Source of the DNA: Sterolibacterium denitrificans
GTDB taxonomy: Bacteria > Pseudomonadota > Gammaproteobacteria > Burkholderiales > Rhodocyclaceae
Direction of reading: 5' to 3'
DNA length: 64,000 nt
Assembly (NCBI RefSeq): GCF_900174485.1
Contig: NZ_LT837803.1
Span: 62,001-126,000 of the forward strand
Both the position numbers and the translations under genes were made by a program. Shown piece by piece: positions 8,180 to 20,392 of this stretch. How positions within the stretch are numbered: position 1 is the first letter of the stretch; each line of letters opens with the position of its first letter. The notes under the pieces were generated by a model. That model made no database searches, was not told where the DNA came from, and saw only the letters and a list, made by a program, of their open reading frames with translations.

Positions 8180-10177
8180 CTACCCGGCCCCGGCGCCCGC
8201 CTCCCCTGCCGAAGCATCGGCCGTGGCGACCGGCGGCCCCGCTGCCGCCGGCTGAGCCAGGATTTCCACTGCACCGTCATCGGCGGGCAGGGACAGGAGC
8301 GGCGCATCCGGCAGGGCTTCGATGAAGCGGGCGCGCGCCGTCGGCTCGTAGAGATCGATCGTCTCGATGACCAGCCGGATGCGCGTCCCATAATCGAGCG
8401 TCGGCAAGCCCGGCATGCGCAGCACCAGCGGCACGGCTTCGAGGCGCACCAGACCTTCGCGCAGCACGTGGGCCGTGGCCTCCTGCAGGTTTTCCTGCTG
8501 CAGCCAGCGCAGACACCAGTAACGCTCCATGCCGCGCTGGAATTCGCCATAGGCCGCATAGGTCAGCTCGAAGTCGCGCATGGCGGACAGCAGCTCGATG
8601 GAGCGGGCGGCGAACGGTGGCGGCTCGCCGCGCAGCCAGGCGATCAACTGCCACTGATTGAGCAGATCGACGTGGCGGCGCAAGGGCGAGGTCGTCCAAG
8701 TGTAGCAATCGACGCCCAGCCCCTCGTGCGCCGCGGCGACGGTCGTCATGCGCACCTTGCCTGCCGTCTGCGCCCGGTACAGCGCGGCCACGCCGGCATC
8801 GGCAAGATCGCGGCCCCAGCCGGCATTGGCGGCGATCATCAATTCCGCCACCAGCGTGTCGAGCGGCGAGCCGCGCTTGCGCCGCTCGATACGGATGCGT
8901 CCCGGCTCCGGCGATGAATCGGCCGACCAGTCGACGACATAGTTGTAATCCGTCTGGTTCTGCGTCTGACCGGCCTTGCCGCGCCCGACCTGCAGTGCCG
9001 TCGCGAACTCCCAGAGCAGCCGCAGCTCGTCGCGGAAATCGAAGTCCGGCAGGCCGCCGGCCAGCGTCTCTTCGTTGAACAGGGGCTCCATGTCGTGATG
9101 GCGCAGGTTTGCCGCGACGGCAACCGCCTCGATACGGGTCTCGCGGCGGCGGATGCTGAAATCGGCCGCGACATCGAGATACACCGACAATGCCGGATTG
9201 CTGCGCCCGGCCAGCAAGGTATAGCGCTCAACGACCGCCTCGGGCAGCATGGTGATCTTGCGCCCCGGCATGTACACCGTGGACAAACGGTTGCGCGCCA
9301 GACGCCCCAGTTCGTCGTCCGGCCGGATACCCAGTCCCGGCGCGGCAATGTGGATGCCGATGCGCCAGCCGCCGCCTTCATCCGCCGCCAGCGGCACGAC
9401 CGAAAAGGCATCGTCGATTTCGGTGGTCTGGGCATCGTCGATACTGAAGGCGCGCACCGGCGCCTGCGGCAGGTCCGCCAACATGGCCGGCGGCAGATCG
9501 GCGGCAAACTTTTCGCCCTGCGGAAAATACTCGAACAAAAAGCGATCCAGATGATAGTCGTGGATCGACGACAGCGCGCCGCAGCGCGCCAGCAACTGCA
9601 CCGGCGACAGGCCGCTGGCGGCACAGGCCGCCTCGAAGGCCTTGGTTTCGAGGCGGTTGCGATCCGGCTTGTAGAGCAACTGGCGCAGCAGCGGCCGCAG
9701 TTCCTCGGGCAGTCGTCCCGCCTGCAATTCGCCGCTCAGACGCTCGATGGCCAGCACCTGCTGGCGCTTCTTCTCCAGCCCGGCCAGCGCCGCCTGGAGA
9801 ATTTCCGGCGGCGCCTTGCGATAACGCCCGCGCCCTTTGCGATGAAAGTAGACCGGCGCCGAATGCAGGCGCAGCAGCACCGCCGCCGCCTCGACGGCAT
9901 CCGGCGCATGGCCGGCGTACTCGCGCGCCATGTCCTCGAAGCCGAATTCGGCATCGCCGCAGACTTCCCAGAGAAAATCGCTGTCGATCCCGGCGGCTTC
10001 GCTTTCGGCGCGCTCGAGCAATTCGGCCGCGCCCGGCGTGCTGAAACGCAGCAGGACATTGGCGCTCTTCACCTTGCTGCGCTTGCCCGTGGGCAGCTCG
10101 ACCTGCAGCGAGGTGTTGTTATCGGCGAGGACGGCGCCAGCCTTGAAGGCGCCGTCCTCTTCGAACAGGACGTTCAT
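8180..10177 (-). CDS. RNB-domain exoribonuclease (RNase II/R family)
   Basis: A 665-residue 3'-to-5' exoribonuclease. The catalytic RNB domain contains the aspartate cluster FSIDDAQTTEIDDAFSV and the late motif TSPLRRHVDLLNQWQ. The N-terminal part is a divergent OB-like RNA-binding region, and the protein lacks the long basic tail of RNase R. This is the shorter betaproteobacterial RNB protein usually found before tonB-aroE. The ATG at 10177 is preferred to the TTG two codons upstream. It is 11 bases before tonB. Confidence 0.9.
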   Translation of the reverse strand: MNVLFEEDGAFKAGAVLADNNTSLQVELPTGKRSKVKSANVLLRFSTPGAAELLERAESEAAGIDSDFLWEVCGDAEFGFEDMAREYAGHAPDAVEAAAVLLRLHSAPVYFHRKGRGRYRKAPPEILQAALAGLEKKRQQVLAIERLSGELQAGRLPEELRPLLRQLLYKPDRNRLETKAFEAACAASGLSPVQLLARCGALSSIHDYHLDRFLFEYFPQGEKFAADLPPAMLADLPQAPVRAFSIDDAQTTEIDDAFSVVPLAADEGGGWRIGIHIAAPGLGIRPDDELGRLARNRLSTVYMPGRKITMLPEAVVERYTLLAGRSNPALSVYLDVAADFSIRRRETRIEAVAVAANLRHHDMEPLFNEETLAGGLPDFDFRDELRLLWEFATALQVGRGKAGQTQNQTDYNYVVDWSADSSPEPGRIRIERRKRGSPLDTLVAELMIAANAGWGRDLADAGVAALYRAQTAGKVRMTTVAAAHEGLGVDCYTWTTSPLRRHVDLLNQWQLIAWLRGEPPPFAARSIELLSAMRDFELTYAAYGEFQRGMERYWCLRWLQQENLQEATAHVLREGLVRLEAVPLVLRMPGLPTLDYGTRIRLVIETIDLYEPTARARFIEALPDAPLLSLPADDGAVEILAQPAAAGPPVATADASAGEAGAGAG

Positions 10178-10195
10178 CGGCAATCGGGGGGCTGG

Positions 10196-10226
10196 AAAAA
10201 AAGAAAGGGGCGGAATTATACCGCCC
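10196..10226 (-). terminator. Rho-independent terminator after uppP, with a -10-like loop
   Basis: On the minus strand GGGCGG (10226-10221), a 7-base loop and CCGCCC (10213-10208) are followed by a T-rich tract (10206-10196). This fits a terminator for uppP. The loop contains a perfect TATAAT, which could be the -10 of the ribonuclease gene; no clear -35 lies 17 bases upstream. Confidence 0.6.
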
Positions 10227-10246
10227 GCGCCGCGCCATCCGCGGCG

Positions 10247-11068
10247 CTACGGCGTCGTCCAATCGACCAGCCCGAATTGCCAGGTCGCCAGCACCACCAG
10301 ACCGAAGACGATGCGATACCAGGCGAAGGGAGTGAAGTCGTGCGTGCTGATGAAACGCAGCAGCCAACGCACGCAAAGGAAAGCGGAGATGAAGGAAGCG
10401 ATGAAACCCACTGCGAGCATGCCCAGATCGTCGGCGGAAAACAGCGCCCGCTCCTTGTAGAGTTCGTAGAAAGTGGCGGCGGTCAGCGTCGGTATGGCCA
10501 GAAAAAAGGAGAATTCGGTGGCGGCCTTGCGCGACAGGCCGAACAGCAGACCGCCGATGATGGTCGCGCCCGAGCGCGACGTGCCGGGAATCAGCGCCAG
10601 GCACTGGGCGCAGCCGACCTTGAAGGCGTCGAGCGGCGTCAGATCATCGACGCTCTCGACGCGAATCCGGTGATTGCGCTTCTCGGCCCAGAGGATCAGC
10701 ACCGCGCCGACCAGAAACGCCATGGCTACCGGCACCGGCTGGAACAGATGGGCCTTGATCAGCTTGCCGAACAACAGGCCCAGGATGGCCGCCGGCATGA
10801 AGGCGATCAGCAGGTTGAGCACCAGGCGGCGCGCCACGGGATCATGCCCCAGGCCCGTCATCACGCTGCCGATCTTGCGCCGGTATTCCCAGACGACGGC
10901 CAGGATGGCGCCGAACTGGATGACGATCGTGAACACCTTGCCCTTGTCATCATTGAAGCCGAGCAGGTCACCGACCAGGATCAGGTGGCCGGTGCTGGAA
11001 ATCGGCAAAAACTCCGTCAATCCCTCGACGATGCCGAGGATGAGCGCGTGCAGCAGGGTGAGATCCAT
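10247..11068 (-). CDS. uppP: Undecaprenyl-diphosphatase
   Basis: A 273-residue polytopic inner-membrane phosphatase that recycles undecaprenyl pyrophosphate to the monophosphate carrier for cell-wall synthesis; overexpression gives bacitracin resistance. It shows both signatures: [19 protein letters not shown] near residue 15 and [17 protein letters not shown] near 165. The length is normal. It is a single gene between the cysteine-cluster gene and the ribonuclease, with a terminator at its end. Confidence 0.96.
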   Translation of the reverse strand: MDLTLLHALILGIVEGLTEFLPISSTGHLILVGDLLGFNDDKGKVFTIVIQFGAILAVVWEYRRKIGSVMTGLGHDPVARRLVLNLLIAFMPAAILGLLFGKLIKAHLFQPVPVAMAFLVGAVLILWAEKRNHRIRVESVDDLTPLDAFKVGCAQCLALIPGTSRSGATIIGGLLFGLSRKAATEFSFFLAIPTLTAATFYELYKERALFSADDLGMLAVGFIASFISAFLCVRWLLRFISTHDFTPFAWYRIVFGLVVLATWQFGLVDWTTP

Positions 11069-11103
11069 GAGGTTCCGGATGAGGTGGTGGCGGTGTGGCG
11101 GGC

Positions 11104-11112
11104 GAGTCTAGC
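11104..11112 (-). promoter_or_regulatory. Extended -10 promoter element upstream of uppP
   Basis: On the minus strand TGCTAGACT (11112-11104) fits an extended -10 (TGN-TAGACT). It is about 35 bases upstream of the uppP ATG. The same TGCTAG pattern occurs before the cobalamin riboswitch and between lptD and amgK. No strong -35 is visible. Confidence 0.4.
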
Positions 11113-11172
11113 ACAGGGGTATGGACGCACCCGAGCGCGGCCGGACGCTGAATTCACGCGAATCTATTGTGT

Positions 11173-11430
11173 CTATTGCGTCAGTCGTTCCAGTCGCGTC
11201 AGCCAGGCCAGCGCCTCATCCCGCGTCTGCCCGCACATTTCCAGCGAGGGCTGCAGGCCGCCACAACAGGCCGGGCGCTCGGGACGGCCGAACAGGCGGC
11301 AGCGCAGCGCGTCGTCGAGTTGCGGGCAAGGCAGTCCCGCGGGCTTGCCTCGCGGCAGGCCGGGAATGGCGCTGCTGATCGACGGCGCGATGCAGCAGGC
11401 CGCGCAGCCCGATCGGCAGGCCGTGCTCAT
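11173..11430 (-). CDS. YkgJ family cysteine cluster protein
   Basis: An 85-residue protein with a cysteine cluster: CRSGCAACC at the N-terminus, then single cysteines in LPCPQL and LRCRLF, CC in RPACCGG and MCGQTR. This pattern is the YkgJ/CxxCxxCC family, thought to bind a metal or Fe-S centre. The function is unknown. Its ATG overlaps the stop of the upstream HD-domain gene (ATGA), so they are translationally coupled. Confidence 0.8.
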   Translation of the reverse strand: MSTACRSGCAACCIAPSISSAIPGLPRGKPAGLPCPQLDDALRCRLFGRPERPACCGGLQPSLEMCGQTRDEALAWLTRLERLTQ

Positions 11431-12371
11431 GCGCCGCCGGGCGCAGTGGTATCGATCAGGCGCTGCGGCTGGCGATGCAGACGCTCCAGCCTGGATTCGT
11501 CGAGCAGTTCGGCGAGGAAACGGAAGTTGCGGTTGATCGCCGCCTCATAGGGACAGCTGCCGTCGAAATGTGCTTTCAGGTAACGATCGGCCGAGTCGTA
11601 TTCCTCGCGGATGCGCGCGCTGAGCATCCCCGTATAGAAGGCCGGGGTTTCGCGCAGCAGGGCTTCCGGATCGGGATAGGCCAGATCCGGCGCGCCGGCC
11701 AGGCCGCAGGCGCTGAATTCGATGAACAGGAAGTCGCGGCATTTTTCCAGATAGTAGCGATCGGCCAACTGGCTGACGATGTCGGCCGTGCCCAGCAGGC
11801 AGGCCAGCGCCCGATCCAGCGGCGCGGTATCCGCCGGCAGGTGCCAGAACAGGCGGGTGATCATGATCAGTTGCGCCTTCCCGGCCAGATGCGCCAGCGG
11901 CGCCATGGCCGGACGCGACAGGTAATCGCGCATGAAGGCCACGCCGCGCGCTTCGTGGATCGGCGTCAGGCTGGCGCCGGTCAGGTGATGCTCATCATGG
12001 CGGCGCAGCAGGCCGATGTCGTGATACAGCGCCAGCAGCACGCCCAGCAGCGCATGCCCGGCGTCGAGATGTTCGGCCGCCGCCGGCGCCGTCTCGATGC
12101 CATGGCCGTCGATCAGCCGCGCCATCGCCAGCCCCGTGTCGAGCGCGTGGCGCAGGTCGTGATAATGCGTATCGCAGCGCAACAAGCCGGGGTGCTTGCC
12201 GCGAAAGGCCGCCGCCAGATCGTCGATGGCCTGCCTCAGCAGGGGACGCCCGTAATCCTCACCATAGCGCCGCGTCAGGAGTTGATCGATGGCGCTGAAT
12301 ACCGCGCCGGGATCCTGAAAATCCACCGTGCCGGTGGGATCGCTATGCCGGAGTTGCGGACTCATCGTCAT
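11427..12371 (-). CDS. HD-domain phosphohydrolase-like protein
   Basis: A 314-residue soluble protein. The pattern [20 protein letters not shown] near residue 67, followed by [17 protein letters not shown] near 115, gives the H...HD...D arrangement of HD-superfamily metal-dependent phosphohydrolases. No GGDEF, EAL or receiver domain is attached. Substrate unknown; cyclic nucleotide or nucleotide hydrolysis is possible. A second ATG at 12365 is equally plausible. It lies between thiC and the cysteine-cluster gene. Confidence 0.75.
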   Translation of the reverse strand: MTMSPQLRHSDPTGTVDFQDPGAVFSAIDQLLTRRYGEDYGRPLLRQAIDDLAAAFRGKHPGLLRCDTHYHDLRHALDTGLAMARLIDGHGIETAPAAAEHLDAGHALLGVLLALYHDIGLLRRHDEHHLTGASLTPIHEARGVAFMRDYLSRPAMAPLAHLAGKAQLIMITRLFWHLPADTAPLDRALACLLGTADIVSQLADRYYLEKCRDFLFIEFSACGLAGAPDLAYPDPEALLRETPAFYTGMLSARIREEYDSADRYLKAHFDGSCPYEAAINRNFRFLAELLDESRLERLHRQPQRLIDTTAPGGA

Positions 12372-12411
12372 CGGGGCTGGAAACGTGGAAGCACATCGCG
12401 GTCAGAGTTTC

Positions 12412-14440
<2,029 letters not shown>

Positions 14441-14449
14441 CGCGGCTTC

Positions 14450-14655
14450 GTTCAAGGTGTCGTGGTCGGCCAGCAATGCAAACCGGCCACGCTGAAACGG
14501 GAAAGCGGTGCGCTTCCGATCTTTTGAAGCAATGCCGCTACTGCCCCCGCAACGGTAAGCGAGTGCGGGCGTGTCATCCAGCCACTGGGAATGGGTTGCA
14601 TCCTGGGAAGGCGACACGTCAAGACTTGCGAGTCCGGAGACCGGCCTGAACGACC
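14450..14655 (+). promoter_or_regulatory. Cobalamin (B12) riboswitch
   Basis: The leader carries the conserved elements in order: GGTG near 14456, GAAACGGGAA near 14501, CCGCTACTGCCCCCGCAACG (the B12 box) near 14531, GCCACTGG near 14581, GGGAAGGCG near 14605 and GAGTCCGGAGACCGGCCTG near 14630. Adenosylcobalamin binding would reduce expression of btuB downstream. It is about 205 bases long, which is normal. Confidence 0.95.
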
Positions 14656-14809
14656 AGCGCAAGTGCCACGGGGAGTGGGCGCCAGCAGGAGCTGAGTCGA
14701 ACGGCGGTTTCATCGTTGCGGCGCAAACTCCGGAACTCACTCATTTTCCCCCGGCACTTTCATTCATCGTTACCGGCATGCGGGGACGCCTGCCGGAGAG
14801 GGGAAAACC
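14656..14809 (+). promoter_or_regulatory. Riboswitch expression platform and btuB leader
   Basis: A 154-base leader lies between the aptamer and the btuB ATG. CCGGCA (14773-14778) pairs with TGCCGG (14791-14796) directly before the GAGAGGGG ribosome-binding site. No T-tract follows. A translational control mechanism seems more likely than termination, but this is inference from position only. Confidence 0.45.
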
Positions 14810-16747
14810 ATGCATACCCGCCTGAAACCCATGGCAGCCGTGCTGCCGCTTCTTTTTGCGACTGCCTCTGCCGACGCTCAACAAATCACGACGCCCGGCG
14901 AAGTCGTCGTCACGGCAACCCGCTTCCATGAGTCAAGCGCGCCGGCGGCGACGAACGTCATCATCATCACGCGCGAGGACATTCAATCATCCGGCGCGCA
15001 GAGCTTGCCGGATGTACTGAAAAGCCAGGCCGGGCTCAACGTCGCGCCGCTGTATGGATCGCTCGGGGCCGATACGGCAATCGACATGCGGGGCTTCGGT
15101 GAAGGCGCGGCTTCGAGAACCCTGGTCTTGCTCGATGGGCAACGCCTCAACTCCCTCGACATGACGAACATCGACTGGGGGATCGTGCCGCTCGACAGCA
15201 TCGAACGCGTGGAAATCATCAACGGCAGCGGCAGCATCCTGTATGGCGACAATGCGGTCGGCGGGGTGATCAACATCATCACCGGCAAGCGCAAGGATGG
15301 CGCGCACATCCAGTTGGGCGCAGGCAGTCAGGACGGCAAACAGATTTCGGCCGGTTTTTCCAGACAGCTCGGCGCCATCAATCTGGCGCTTTCCGCGAAC
15401 CGCCAGGATGCCGACGGCTGGCGTCAGAACAACAAGCAAAAGCGCAACAATGTTGCCGGGCGCGTCAGCACGAATTTCGACAGGGGCGAGGCGTTCGTCG
15501 ATCTGGGCTGGTCGTCGCTGGACAGCGGATTGCCCGGTGCATTGACCAAGGCCCAATACGACGGCAATCCAAAACAGGCCGTCACGCTCGATAGCTACAT
15601 CGAGCGGCGCAGCGCTTATGTCAGGCCCGGCGTGTCCATGCAAATCACCGACACCCTGAAATTCCTGGCCGAGGCCGGTTATTCGAAAGTGGAAAACACG
15701 TCCTGGATTTCGGACTGGTTCAGTTTCGACGATCGCAAATCCACGGTTCTTTCATTTACGCCCCGCTTGCAATGGCAGCATGGACTGGGCGCCCTGGCAA
15801 GCAGGACGACCATCGGCTTTGATTATTACGATGGCGATCTGACTTCCGACAAATCGGCGAGCGATCATGGCTCGATCACCAAAACGGTCAGGATCGATCA
15901 AAAGAGCCAGGCGGTTTATCTTCAGAATCAAACCGGCTTGACGACCGGTCTGACCCTGACTGCCGGCGCCCGCCACCAGAAAATCGATCAATCGGCAACC
16001 GATTCGAGCGGCCTCAGGATGACCAACGATCACGCCAAAACCATCGGCGAGCTGGGCCTGAGCTATCAACTGGCGACGGGTGTCCGCGTTTTCTCGCGGT
16101 TCGGCAGCACTTTCCGCTATGCGAATATGGATGAACTGACGACTTTTACCGGCTTCGCCGGCAAGCCGGTCCGGCCCGAACAGGGGAAATTCATCGACGC
16201 GGGGATCGACCTGAATGGCGCCGCCTATGGGTTGAAAGTCACCGCGTACAGCCTGGGCATGAAGGATGAAATCGCCTATAACGGCCTGACTTTCGAGAAC
16301 GAGAACCTTGCCAAAACACGCCACGAAGGGATCGACATCAGCGCTCGCTACGACCTCGATCGGCAATGGCAACTCATTGGCGGCCTCAATCTCCAGAAGG
16401 CGAAATTCCGCGAAGGCGCGGATAGCGGCAAGAAAGTGCCGCTGGTTCCCGGCGTCAAGGCCAATATCGGCATCAACTTCAAACCGGTTGCTGCCCTCAA
16501 TCTGTCTCTCTTGGCCAACCATGTCGGCCGACGCTATTCCGGCGGCGATACGAGCAACAGTTTCTTCGAGCAGCTTGCCGCCTACACGACGGCGGATTTC
16601 GTCGCGAGCTGGCGCCAATCGAACTGGACCGCGCGCGCCAGAGTCGTCAACCTGACGGACAGGAAATACGCTCCATCCGGCTACTATGGCTCGTACTATC
16701 CTGCCGACGGACGGACGTTCTTCGCCGATCTGCGTTACGATTTCTGA
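14810..16747 (+). CDS. btuB: TonB-dependent vitamin B12 receptor
   Basis: A 645-residue outer-membrane receptor. It has a signal peptide (about 1-23, ending SADAQQ), the TonB box region GEVVVTATR, a plug domain with VLLDGQRLNS and GSGSILYGDNAVGGVINIIT, and a 22-strand barrel ending in an aromatic residue (LRYDF). The preceding cobalamin riboswitch makes B12 or another corrinoid the likely substrate. GAGAGGGG supports the start. A strong terminator follows, so btuB may be largely monocistronic, with read-through into cbiB. Confidence 0.93.
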   Translation: MHTRLKPMAAVLPLLFATASADAQQITTPGEVVVTATRFHESSAPAATNVIIITREDIQSSGAQSLPDVLKSQAGLNVAPLYGSLGADTAIDMRGFGEGAASRTLVLLDGQRLNSLDMTNIDWGIVPLDSIERVEIINGSGSILYGDNAVGGVINIITGKRKDGAHIQLGAGSQDGKQISAGFSRQLGAINLALSANRQDADGWRQNNKQKRNNVAGRVSTNFDRGEAFVDLGWSSLDSGLPGALTKAQYDGNPKQAVTLDSYIERRSAYVRPGVSMQITDTLKFLAEAGYSKVENTSWISDWFSFDDRKSTVLSFTPRLQWQHGLGALASRTTIGFDYYDGDLTSDKSASDHGSITKTVRIDQKSQAVYLQNQTGLTTGLTLTAGARHQKIDQSATDSSGLRMTNDHAKTIGELGLSYQLATGVRVFSRFGSTFRYANMDELTTFTGFAGKPVRPEQGKFIDAGIDLNGAAYGLKVTAYSLGMKDEIAYNGLTFENENLAKTRHEGIDISARYDLDRQWQLIGGLNLQKAKFREGADSGKKVPLVPGVKANIGINFKPVAALNLSLLANHVGRRYSGGDTSNSFFEQLAAYTTADFVASWRQSNWTARARVVNLTDRKYAPSGYYGSYYPADGRTFFADLRYDF

Positions 16748-16793
16748 AGCCCTGAAGCCCGTCTGCGGGCACCGGCTTCCGCCGCAGCACAGC

Positions 16794-16834
16794 GGCGCCT
16801 GCATTCCACTGGAGGAATGCAGGCGCCATTTTTC
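16794..16834 (+). terminator. Rho-independent terminator after btuB
   Basis: A perfect 14-bp stem, GGCGCCTGCATTCC (16794-16807) with GGAATGCAGGCGCC (16814-16827), a 6-base loop and then ATTTTTC. It ends the riboswitch-controlled btuB transcript before cbiB. Confidence 0.9.
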
Positions 16835-16889
16835 ATCCAGCCCGCGCGGTACCACCTGTTTCCGTGCCTGACGCCATGATCCATCGCCA

Positions 16890-17819
16890 GTGACTCCCGA
16901 CCTGCCTTTCATCCTCAGCCTGCTGGCCGGGGTAGCCATCGATCGCTGGCTGGGCGAGCCACGGCGCTGGCACCCGCTGGTGGGCTTCGGCCGGCTGGCC
17001 GACGGTATCGAGCGCGGCTTGCGCCGGGGCGTGCCGGGCCATGCCCTGGGCAACCGTCTGCGCGGCCTGCTCGGCTGGCTGCTGCTGGTGTTGCCGCCGG
17101 TGCTGCTGGCCGCCTGCTGGCGCCACCCCATCCTCGATGCCCTGCTGCTGGGTTTCGCCCTGGGCGGCCGCAGCCTGATCGAACATGCCCGGCCGATCGG
17201 CCAGGCTCTGCTGGACGGACGGCTGGAAGAAGCCAGAAGGGCGGTGGCGCGCATCGTCTCGCGCGATTGCGATCAACTCGACGAAACGGCCGTCGCCGGC
17301 GCCGGGGTCGAATCCGTGCTGGAAAACGGTCACGATGCCGTTTTCGCCACCTTGTTCTGGTTCTGCGTCGCCGGCGGCGCCGGGGCCTTGCTGTATCGCC
17401 TGGCCAACACCCTGGATGCGATGTGGGGCTACCGCGATGCGCGCCGCCGCTACTTCGGCTGGGCGGCCGCCCGCCTCGACGACCTGCTGGGCTGGCTGCC
17501 CGCGCGCCTGACCGCTATCACCTATGCCCTGCTCGGCAACCCTCAACATGCCTGGCGTTGCTGGCGCGAGCAAGCCGGCCGCTGGCAAAGTCCCAATGCC
17601 GGCCCCGTGATGGCGGCAGGCGCCGGCAGCCTGGGCGTGCGTCTGGGCGGCGCGGCGCGTTATCACGGCGTCCGGGAACATCGTCCAGAACTGGGCTGCC
17701 GGCGCCCGGCGCGCGCCGCAGACATCGAGCGCGCCCTGTCCCTGGTAAATGGCGGCGTGCTGCTGTGGCTGGGCCTGAGCCTGGTCTGGGCCGTGCTCTG
17801 GAGACTGCTGCATGCTTGA
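16890..17819 (+). CDS. cbiB: Adenosylcobinamide-phosphate synthase
   Basis: A 309-residue polytopic membrane protein of the CbiB/CobD family, which joins aminopropanol phosphate to adenosylcobyric acid. It has the conserved opening [22 protein letters not shown] and the segments [20 protein letters not shown] and [20 protein letters not shown]. The start is GTG; the nearby ATG at 16876 runs into a stop. It overlaps cobD by 8 bases and opens a tightly coupled salvage operon. Confidence 0.92.
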   Translation: MTPDLPFILSLLAGVAIDRWLGEPRRWHPLVGFGRLADGIERGLRRGVPGHALGNRLRGLLGWLLLVLPPVLLAACWRHPILDALLLGFALGGRSLIEHARPIGQALLDGRLEEARRAVARIVSRDCDQLDETAVAGAGVESVLENGHDAVFATLFWFCVAGGAGALLYRLANTLDAMWGYRDARRRYFGWAAARLDDLLGWLPARLTAITYALLGNPQHAWRCWREQAGRWQSPNAGPVMAAGAGSLGVRLGGAARYHGVREHRPELGCRRPARAADIERALSLVNGGVLLWLGLSLVWAVLWRLLHA

Positions 17820-18825
17820 ACATGGCGGTCGCCTGCGGGCTGCGGCGCTGCGCTACGGCATCGCGGCAGAGGACTGGCTGGATCTGTCCGCCGGCATCAA
17901 TCCGCATCCCTGGCCAGGACTGCAGTCACTGCAAATCCCGACCAGCGCCTGGAGCCGCCTGCCGGAAGATGAAGACGGGCTGATTGGCGCCGCCTGTGCC
18001 GCCTATGGCGCGGCGCATGCGCTGCCGGTCGCGGGTACGCAGGCGGCGATCCAGGCGCTGCCGCGTCTGCGCGCCCCCGGCCGGGTGGCCATCGAAACCC
18101 CGGGCTATGCCGAACACGCCCAGGCCTGGCAACGGGCCGGTCATCAATGCCTGAACTGGCAAAGCGAATGCGCGGATGAGGCGCTGCTCGACACGCTCGA
18201 TGTACTGGTGCTGATGCAACCCAGCAATCCCGGCGGCGTGCGCAACGATCCGCAACGCCTGCTGGCCTGGCATGAGCGTCTGGCCGCCCACGGCGGCTGG
18301 CTGGTGGTCGACGAAGCCTATGTCGATGCCACGCCCGGGGACAGTCTGGCCGCCTGCAGCCAGCGTCCCGGCCTGATCATCCTGCGCAGCCTGGGCAAAT
18401 TCTTCGGCCTGCCGGGCGCGCGCGTCGGTTTCGTGCTGGCGGCACGCGGCCTGCTCGATGAACTCGCCGACGATCTGGGGCCCTGGCCGCTGGCCGGCCC
18501 CTCGCGCTGGCTGGCCACGTCGGCCTTGCGGGATATGGACTGGCAGGCGGATCAGCGCCGCCACTTGACCGAACAAGGACGGCGATTGGCCAAACTGCTG
18601 ACAGAATACGGTCTGCCACCGGCGGGAGGTTGCGCCTTGTTTCAATGGTCGATCACCCCGCAGGCCGAACGGCTCTACCGGCAACTGGCGCAACGCGGCA
18701 TTCTGGTGCGCCTGTTTCGGTCGGAACCCGGCCCGGCCAGTCTGCGTTTCGGCCTGCCCGGCGCCGAATCCGGCTGGCAACGTCTGACCACTGCGCTCAA
18801 GGAAATTTCGTCATGCAAACCCTGA
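17812..18825 (+). CDS. cobD: Threonine-phosphate decarboxylase
   Basis: A 337-residue PLP enzyme (aminotransferase fold I) related to histidinol-phosphate aminotransferase. It decarboxylates threonine phosphate to aminopropanol phosphate, the substrate for the CbiB protein encoded just before it. The start [13 protein letters not shown], the segment [13 protein letters not shown] and the PLP lysine in [16 protein letters not shown] are all present. It overlaps cbiB by 8 bases and cobU by 13, indicating translational coupling. Confidence 0.92.
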   Translation: MLEHGGRLRAAALRYGIAAEDWLDLSAGINPHPWPGLQSLQIPTSAWSRLPEDEDGLIGAACAAYGAAHALPVAGTQAAIQALPRLRAPGRVAIETPGYAEHAQAWQRAGHQCLNWQSECADEALLDTLDVLVLMQPSNPGGVRNDPQRLLAWHERLAAHGGWLVVDEAYVDATPGDSLAACSQRPGLIILRSLGKFFGLPGARVGFVLAARGLLDELADDLGPWPLAGPSRWLATSALRDMDWQADQRRHLTEQGRRLAKLLTEYGLPPAGGCALFQWSITPQAERLYRQLAQRGILVRLFRSEPGPASLRFGLPGAESGWQRLTTALKEISSCKP

Positions 18826-19337
18826 TACTCGGCGGCGTGCGCTCCGGCAAAAGCCGCCTGGCCGAACGCCTGGCGGTAGACAGCGGCCTGCCCGTGAGCT
18901 ACATCGCCACGGCGCGCGCCGACGATGCCGAGATGCAGGCGCGCATCCAGCACCACCAGGCCAATCGCCCCAGCCACTGGCGGACGGTGGAAGCGCCGCT
19001 GGCGCTGGCCGACGCCCTGCAACGGGAGGGAAGCGCCGAACCCAGGCGCCTCATCCTCGTCGATTGCCTGACCTTGTGGCTCACCAATCTGCTGCTCGAT
19101 CCCGATCCCGCGCGCCTGGCCCGCGAGCGCGCCGCCTTGCTGACCACGCTGCCGCAACTGCCGGGCGAGCTGATCATGGTCAGCAATGAAACCGGCCTGG
19201 GTATCGTGCCGCTGGGCGAACTCACCCGCCGCTATTGTGATGAAGCCGGCCGCCTGCATCAGGACATCGCCGCCTCGAGCGGGCGCGTCATTCTCACCAT
19301 CGCGGGCCTGCCGCATTACCTGAAAGGCAAACCATGA
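18813..19337 (+). CDS. cobU: Adenosylcobinamide kinase / guanylyltransferase
   Basis: A 174-residue bifunctional enzyme that phosphorylates adenosylcobinamide and then attaches GMP. The P-loop [12 protein letters not shown] is at residues 7-18, the segment [12 protein letters not shown] is at 31-42, and [14 protein letters not shown] and [11 protein letters not shown] are intact. The ATG at 18813 has AAGGA at good spacing. The frame is open further upstream, but that region belongs to cobD. It overlaps cobT by 4 bases (ATGA). Confidence 0.95.
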   Translation: MQTLILGGVRSGKSRLAERLAVDSGLPVSYIATARADDAEMQARIQHHQANRPSHWRTVEAPLALADALQREGSAEPRRLILVDCLTLWLTNLLLDPDPARLARERAALLTTLPQLPGELIMVSNETGLGIVPLGELTRRYCDEAGRLHQDIAASSGRVILTIAGLPHYLKGKP

Positions 19338-20392
19338 ATCCGACTGACGACTGGATCAGCCAGCCGCCCCATTCCCTCGATGCCCATGCCGAAGCCGCCG
19401 CCCGCGCGCGGCAAGACCAGCTCACCAAGCCGCCCGGCGCGCTGGGACAACTGGAAACGCTGGCCATCCGCCTGGCGGCTTTGCAGGGGCGCGCGCAACC
19501 GCAGGTGGAAAAAATCCATATCGCCGTCTTCGCCGCCGATCATGGAGTGATGGCCGAAGGCGTCTCCGCCTTTCCGCAGGCGGTCACTGCCGAGATGATC
19601 AGGAACTTCGCCCGCGGCGGCGCAGCCATCAGCGTGCTGGCGCGCACGCTCGGCGCCCGTCTGGAAGTCATCGATCTGGGCACGGCGGGCGGCTTGGCGG
19701 ATGTTCCCGATGTGCGCCATCTCGCTCTCGGCCCGGGAACGGCCAATCTGGCGCAGGCGGCGGCCATGACGGCCGAACAGCTTCAAGCCGCGCTGGCCGC
19801 GGGCCGCGCCAGCGCCGAACGCGCCGCGGCGGCAGGTGCCGAACTCTACATCGGCGGCGAAATGGGTATCGGCAACACCACCGCCGCCGCGACGCTGGCC
19901 TGCGGTCTGTTGAATGAAAGCCCGACGCGGCTGGCCGGCCCAGGCAGCGGTCTGGATGCGCCCGGCGTAAATCGCAAAATCGAAGTCATGCAACGCGCGC
20001 TGGATTTCCACTACCCCAATCTATGTCAGCCGCTGGAAACGCTGCGCCGCGTCGGCGGGTTTGAAATCGCCGCGCTGGCCGGCGCGTTCCTGCGCTGCGC
20101 CCAACTGGGGCTGCCCGTGCTCGTCGATGGTTTCATCGTCACCAGCGCGGCGCTGGCCGCCGAGCGCATCAATCCGGGCACGGCCGAGTGGTTTCTTTAC
20201 GGCCATGCTTCGGCCGAACCCGGCCATCAACGCCTGCTGCAGGCATTGGGTGCCCAGCCGCTGCTGCAACTGGGTCTGCGCCTGGGAGAAGGCAGTGGAG
20301 CGGCTGCCGCCGTGCCGCTGCTGCGCCTGGCCTGCGCGCTGCACAACGACATGGCGACTTTTGCCGAAGCCGGCGTCTCGGAAAAGCTATGA
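19334..20392 (+). CDS. cobT: Nicotinate-nucleotide-dimethylbenzimidazole phosphoribosyltransferase
   Basis: A 352-residue enzyme that makes alpha-ribazole phosphate for the lower ligand of cobalamin. It shows [12 protein letters not shown] near 34, [17 protein letters not shown] near 73, [12 protein letters not shown] near 176 and the active-site [16 protein letters not shown] near 316 with the catalytic glutamate. It is not the AAA+ cobaltochelatase subunit of the same name. It overlaps cobU and cobC by 4 bases each. Confidence 0.96.
   Translation: MNPTDDWISQPPHSLDAHAEAAARARQDQLTKPPGALGQLETLAIRLAALQGRAQPQVEKIHIAVFAADHGVMAEGVSAFPQAVTAEMIRNFARGGAAISVLARTLGARLEVIDLGTAGGLADVPDVRHLALGPGTANLAQAAAMTAEQLQAALAAGRASAERAAAAGAELYIGGEMGIGNTTAAATLACGLLNESPTRLAGPGSGLDAPGVNRKIEVMQRALDFHYPNLCQPLETLRRVGGFEIAALAGAFLRCAQLGLPVLVDGFIVTSAALAAERINPGTAEWFLYGHASAEPGHQRLLQALGAQPLLQLGLRLGEGSGAAAAVPLLRLACALHNDMATFAEAGVSEKL

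Noticed and set aside
8160-8185. A TAGAAT -10 box just before tonB.
   Set aside because: It coincides with the stop codon of the ribonuclease gene, would make tonB leaderless and has no -35.
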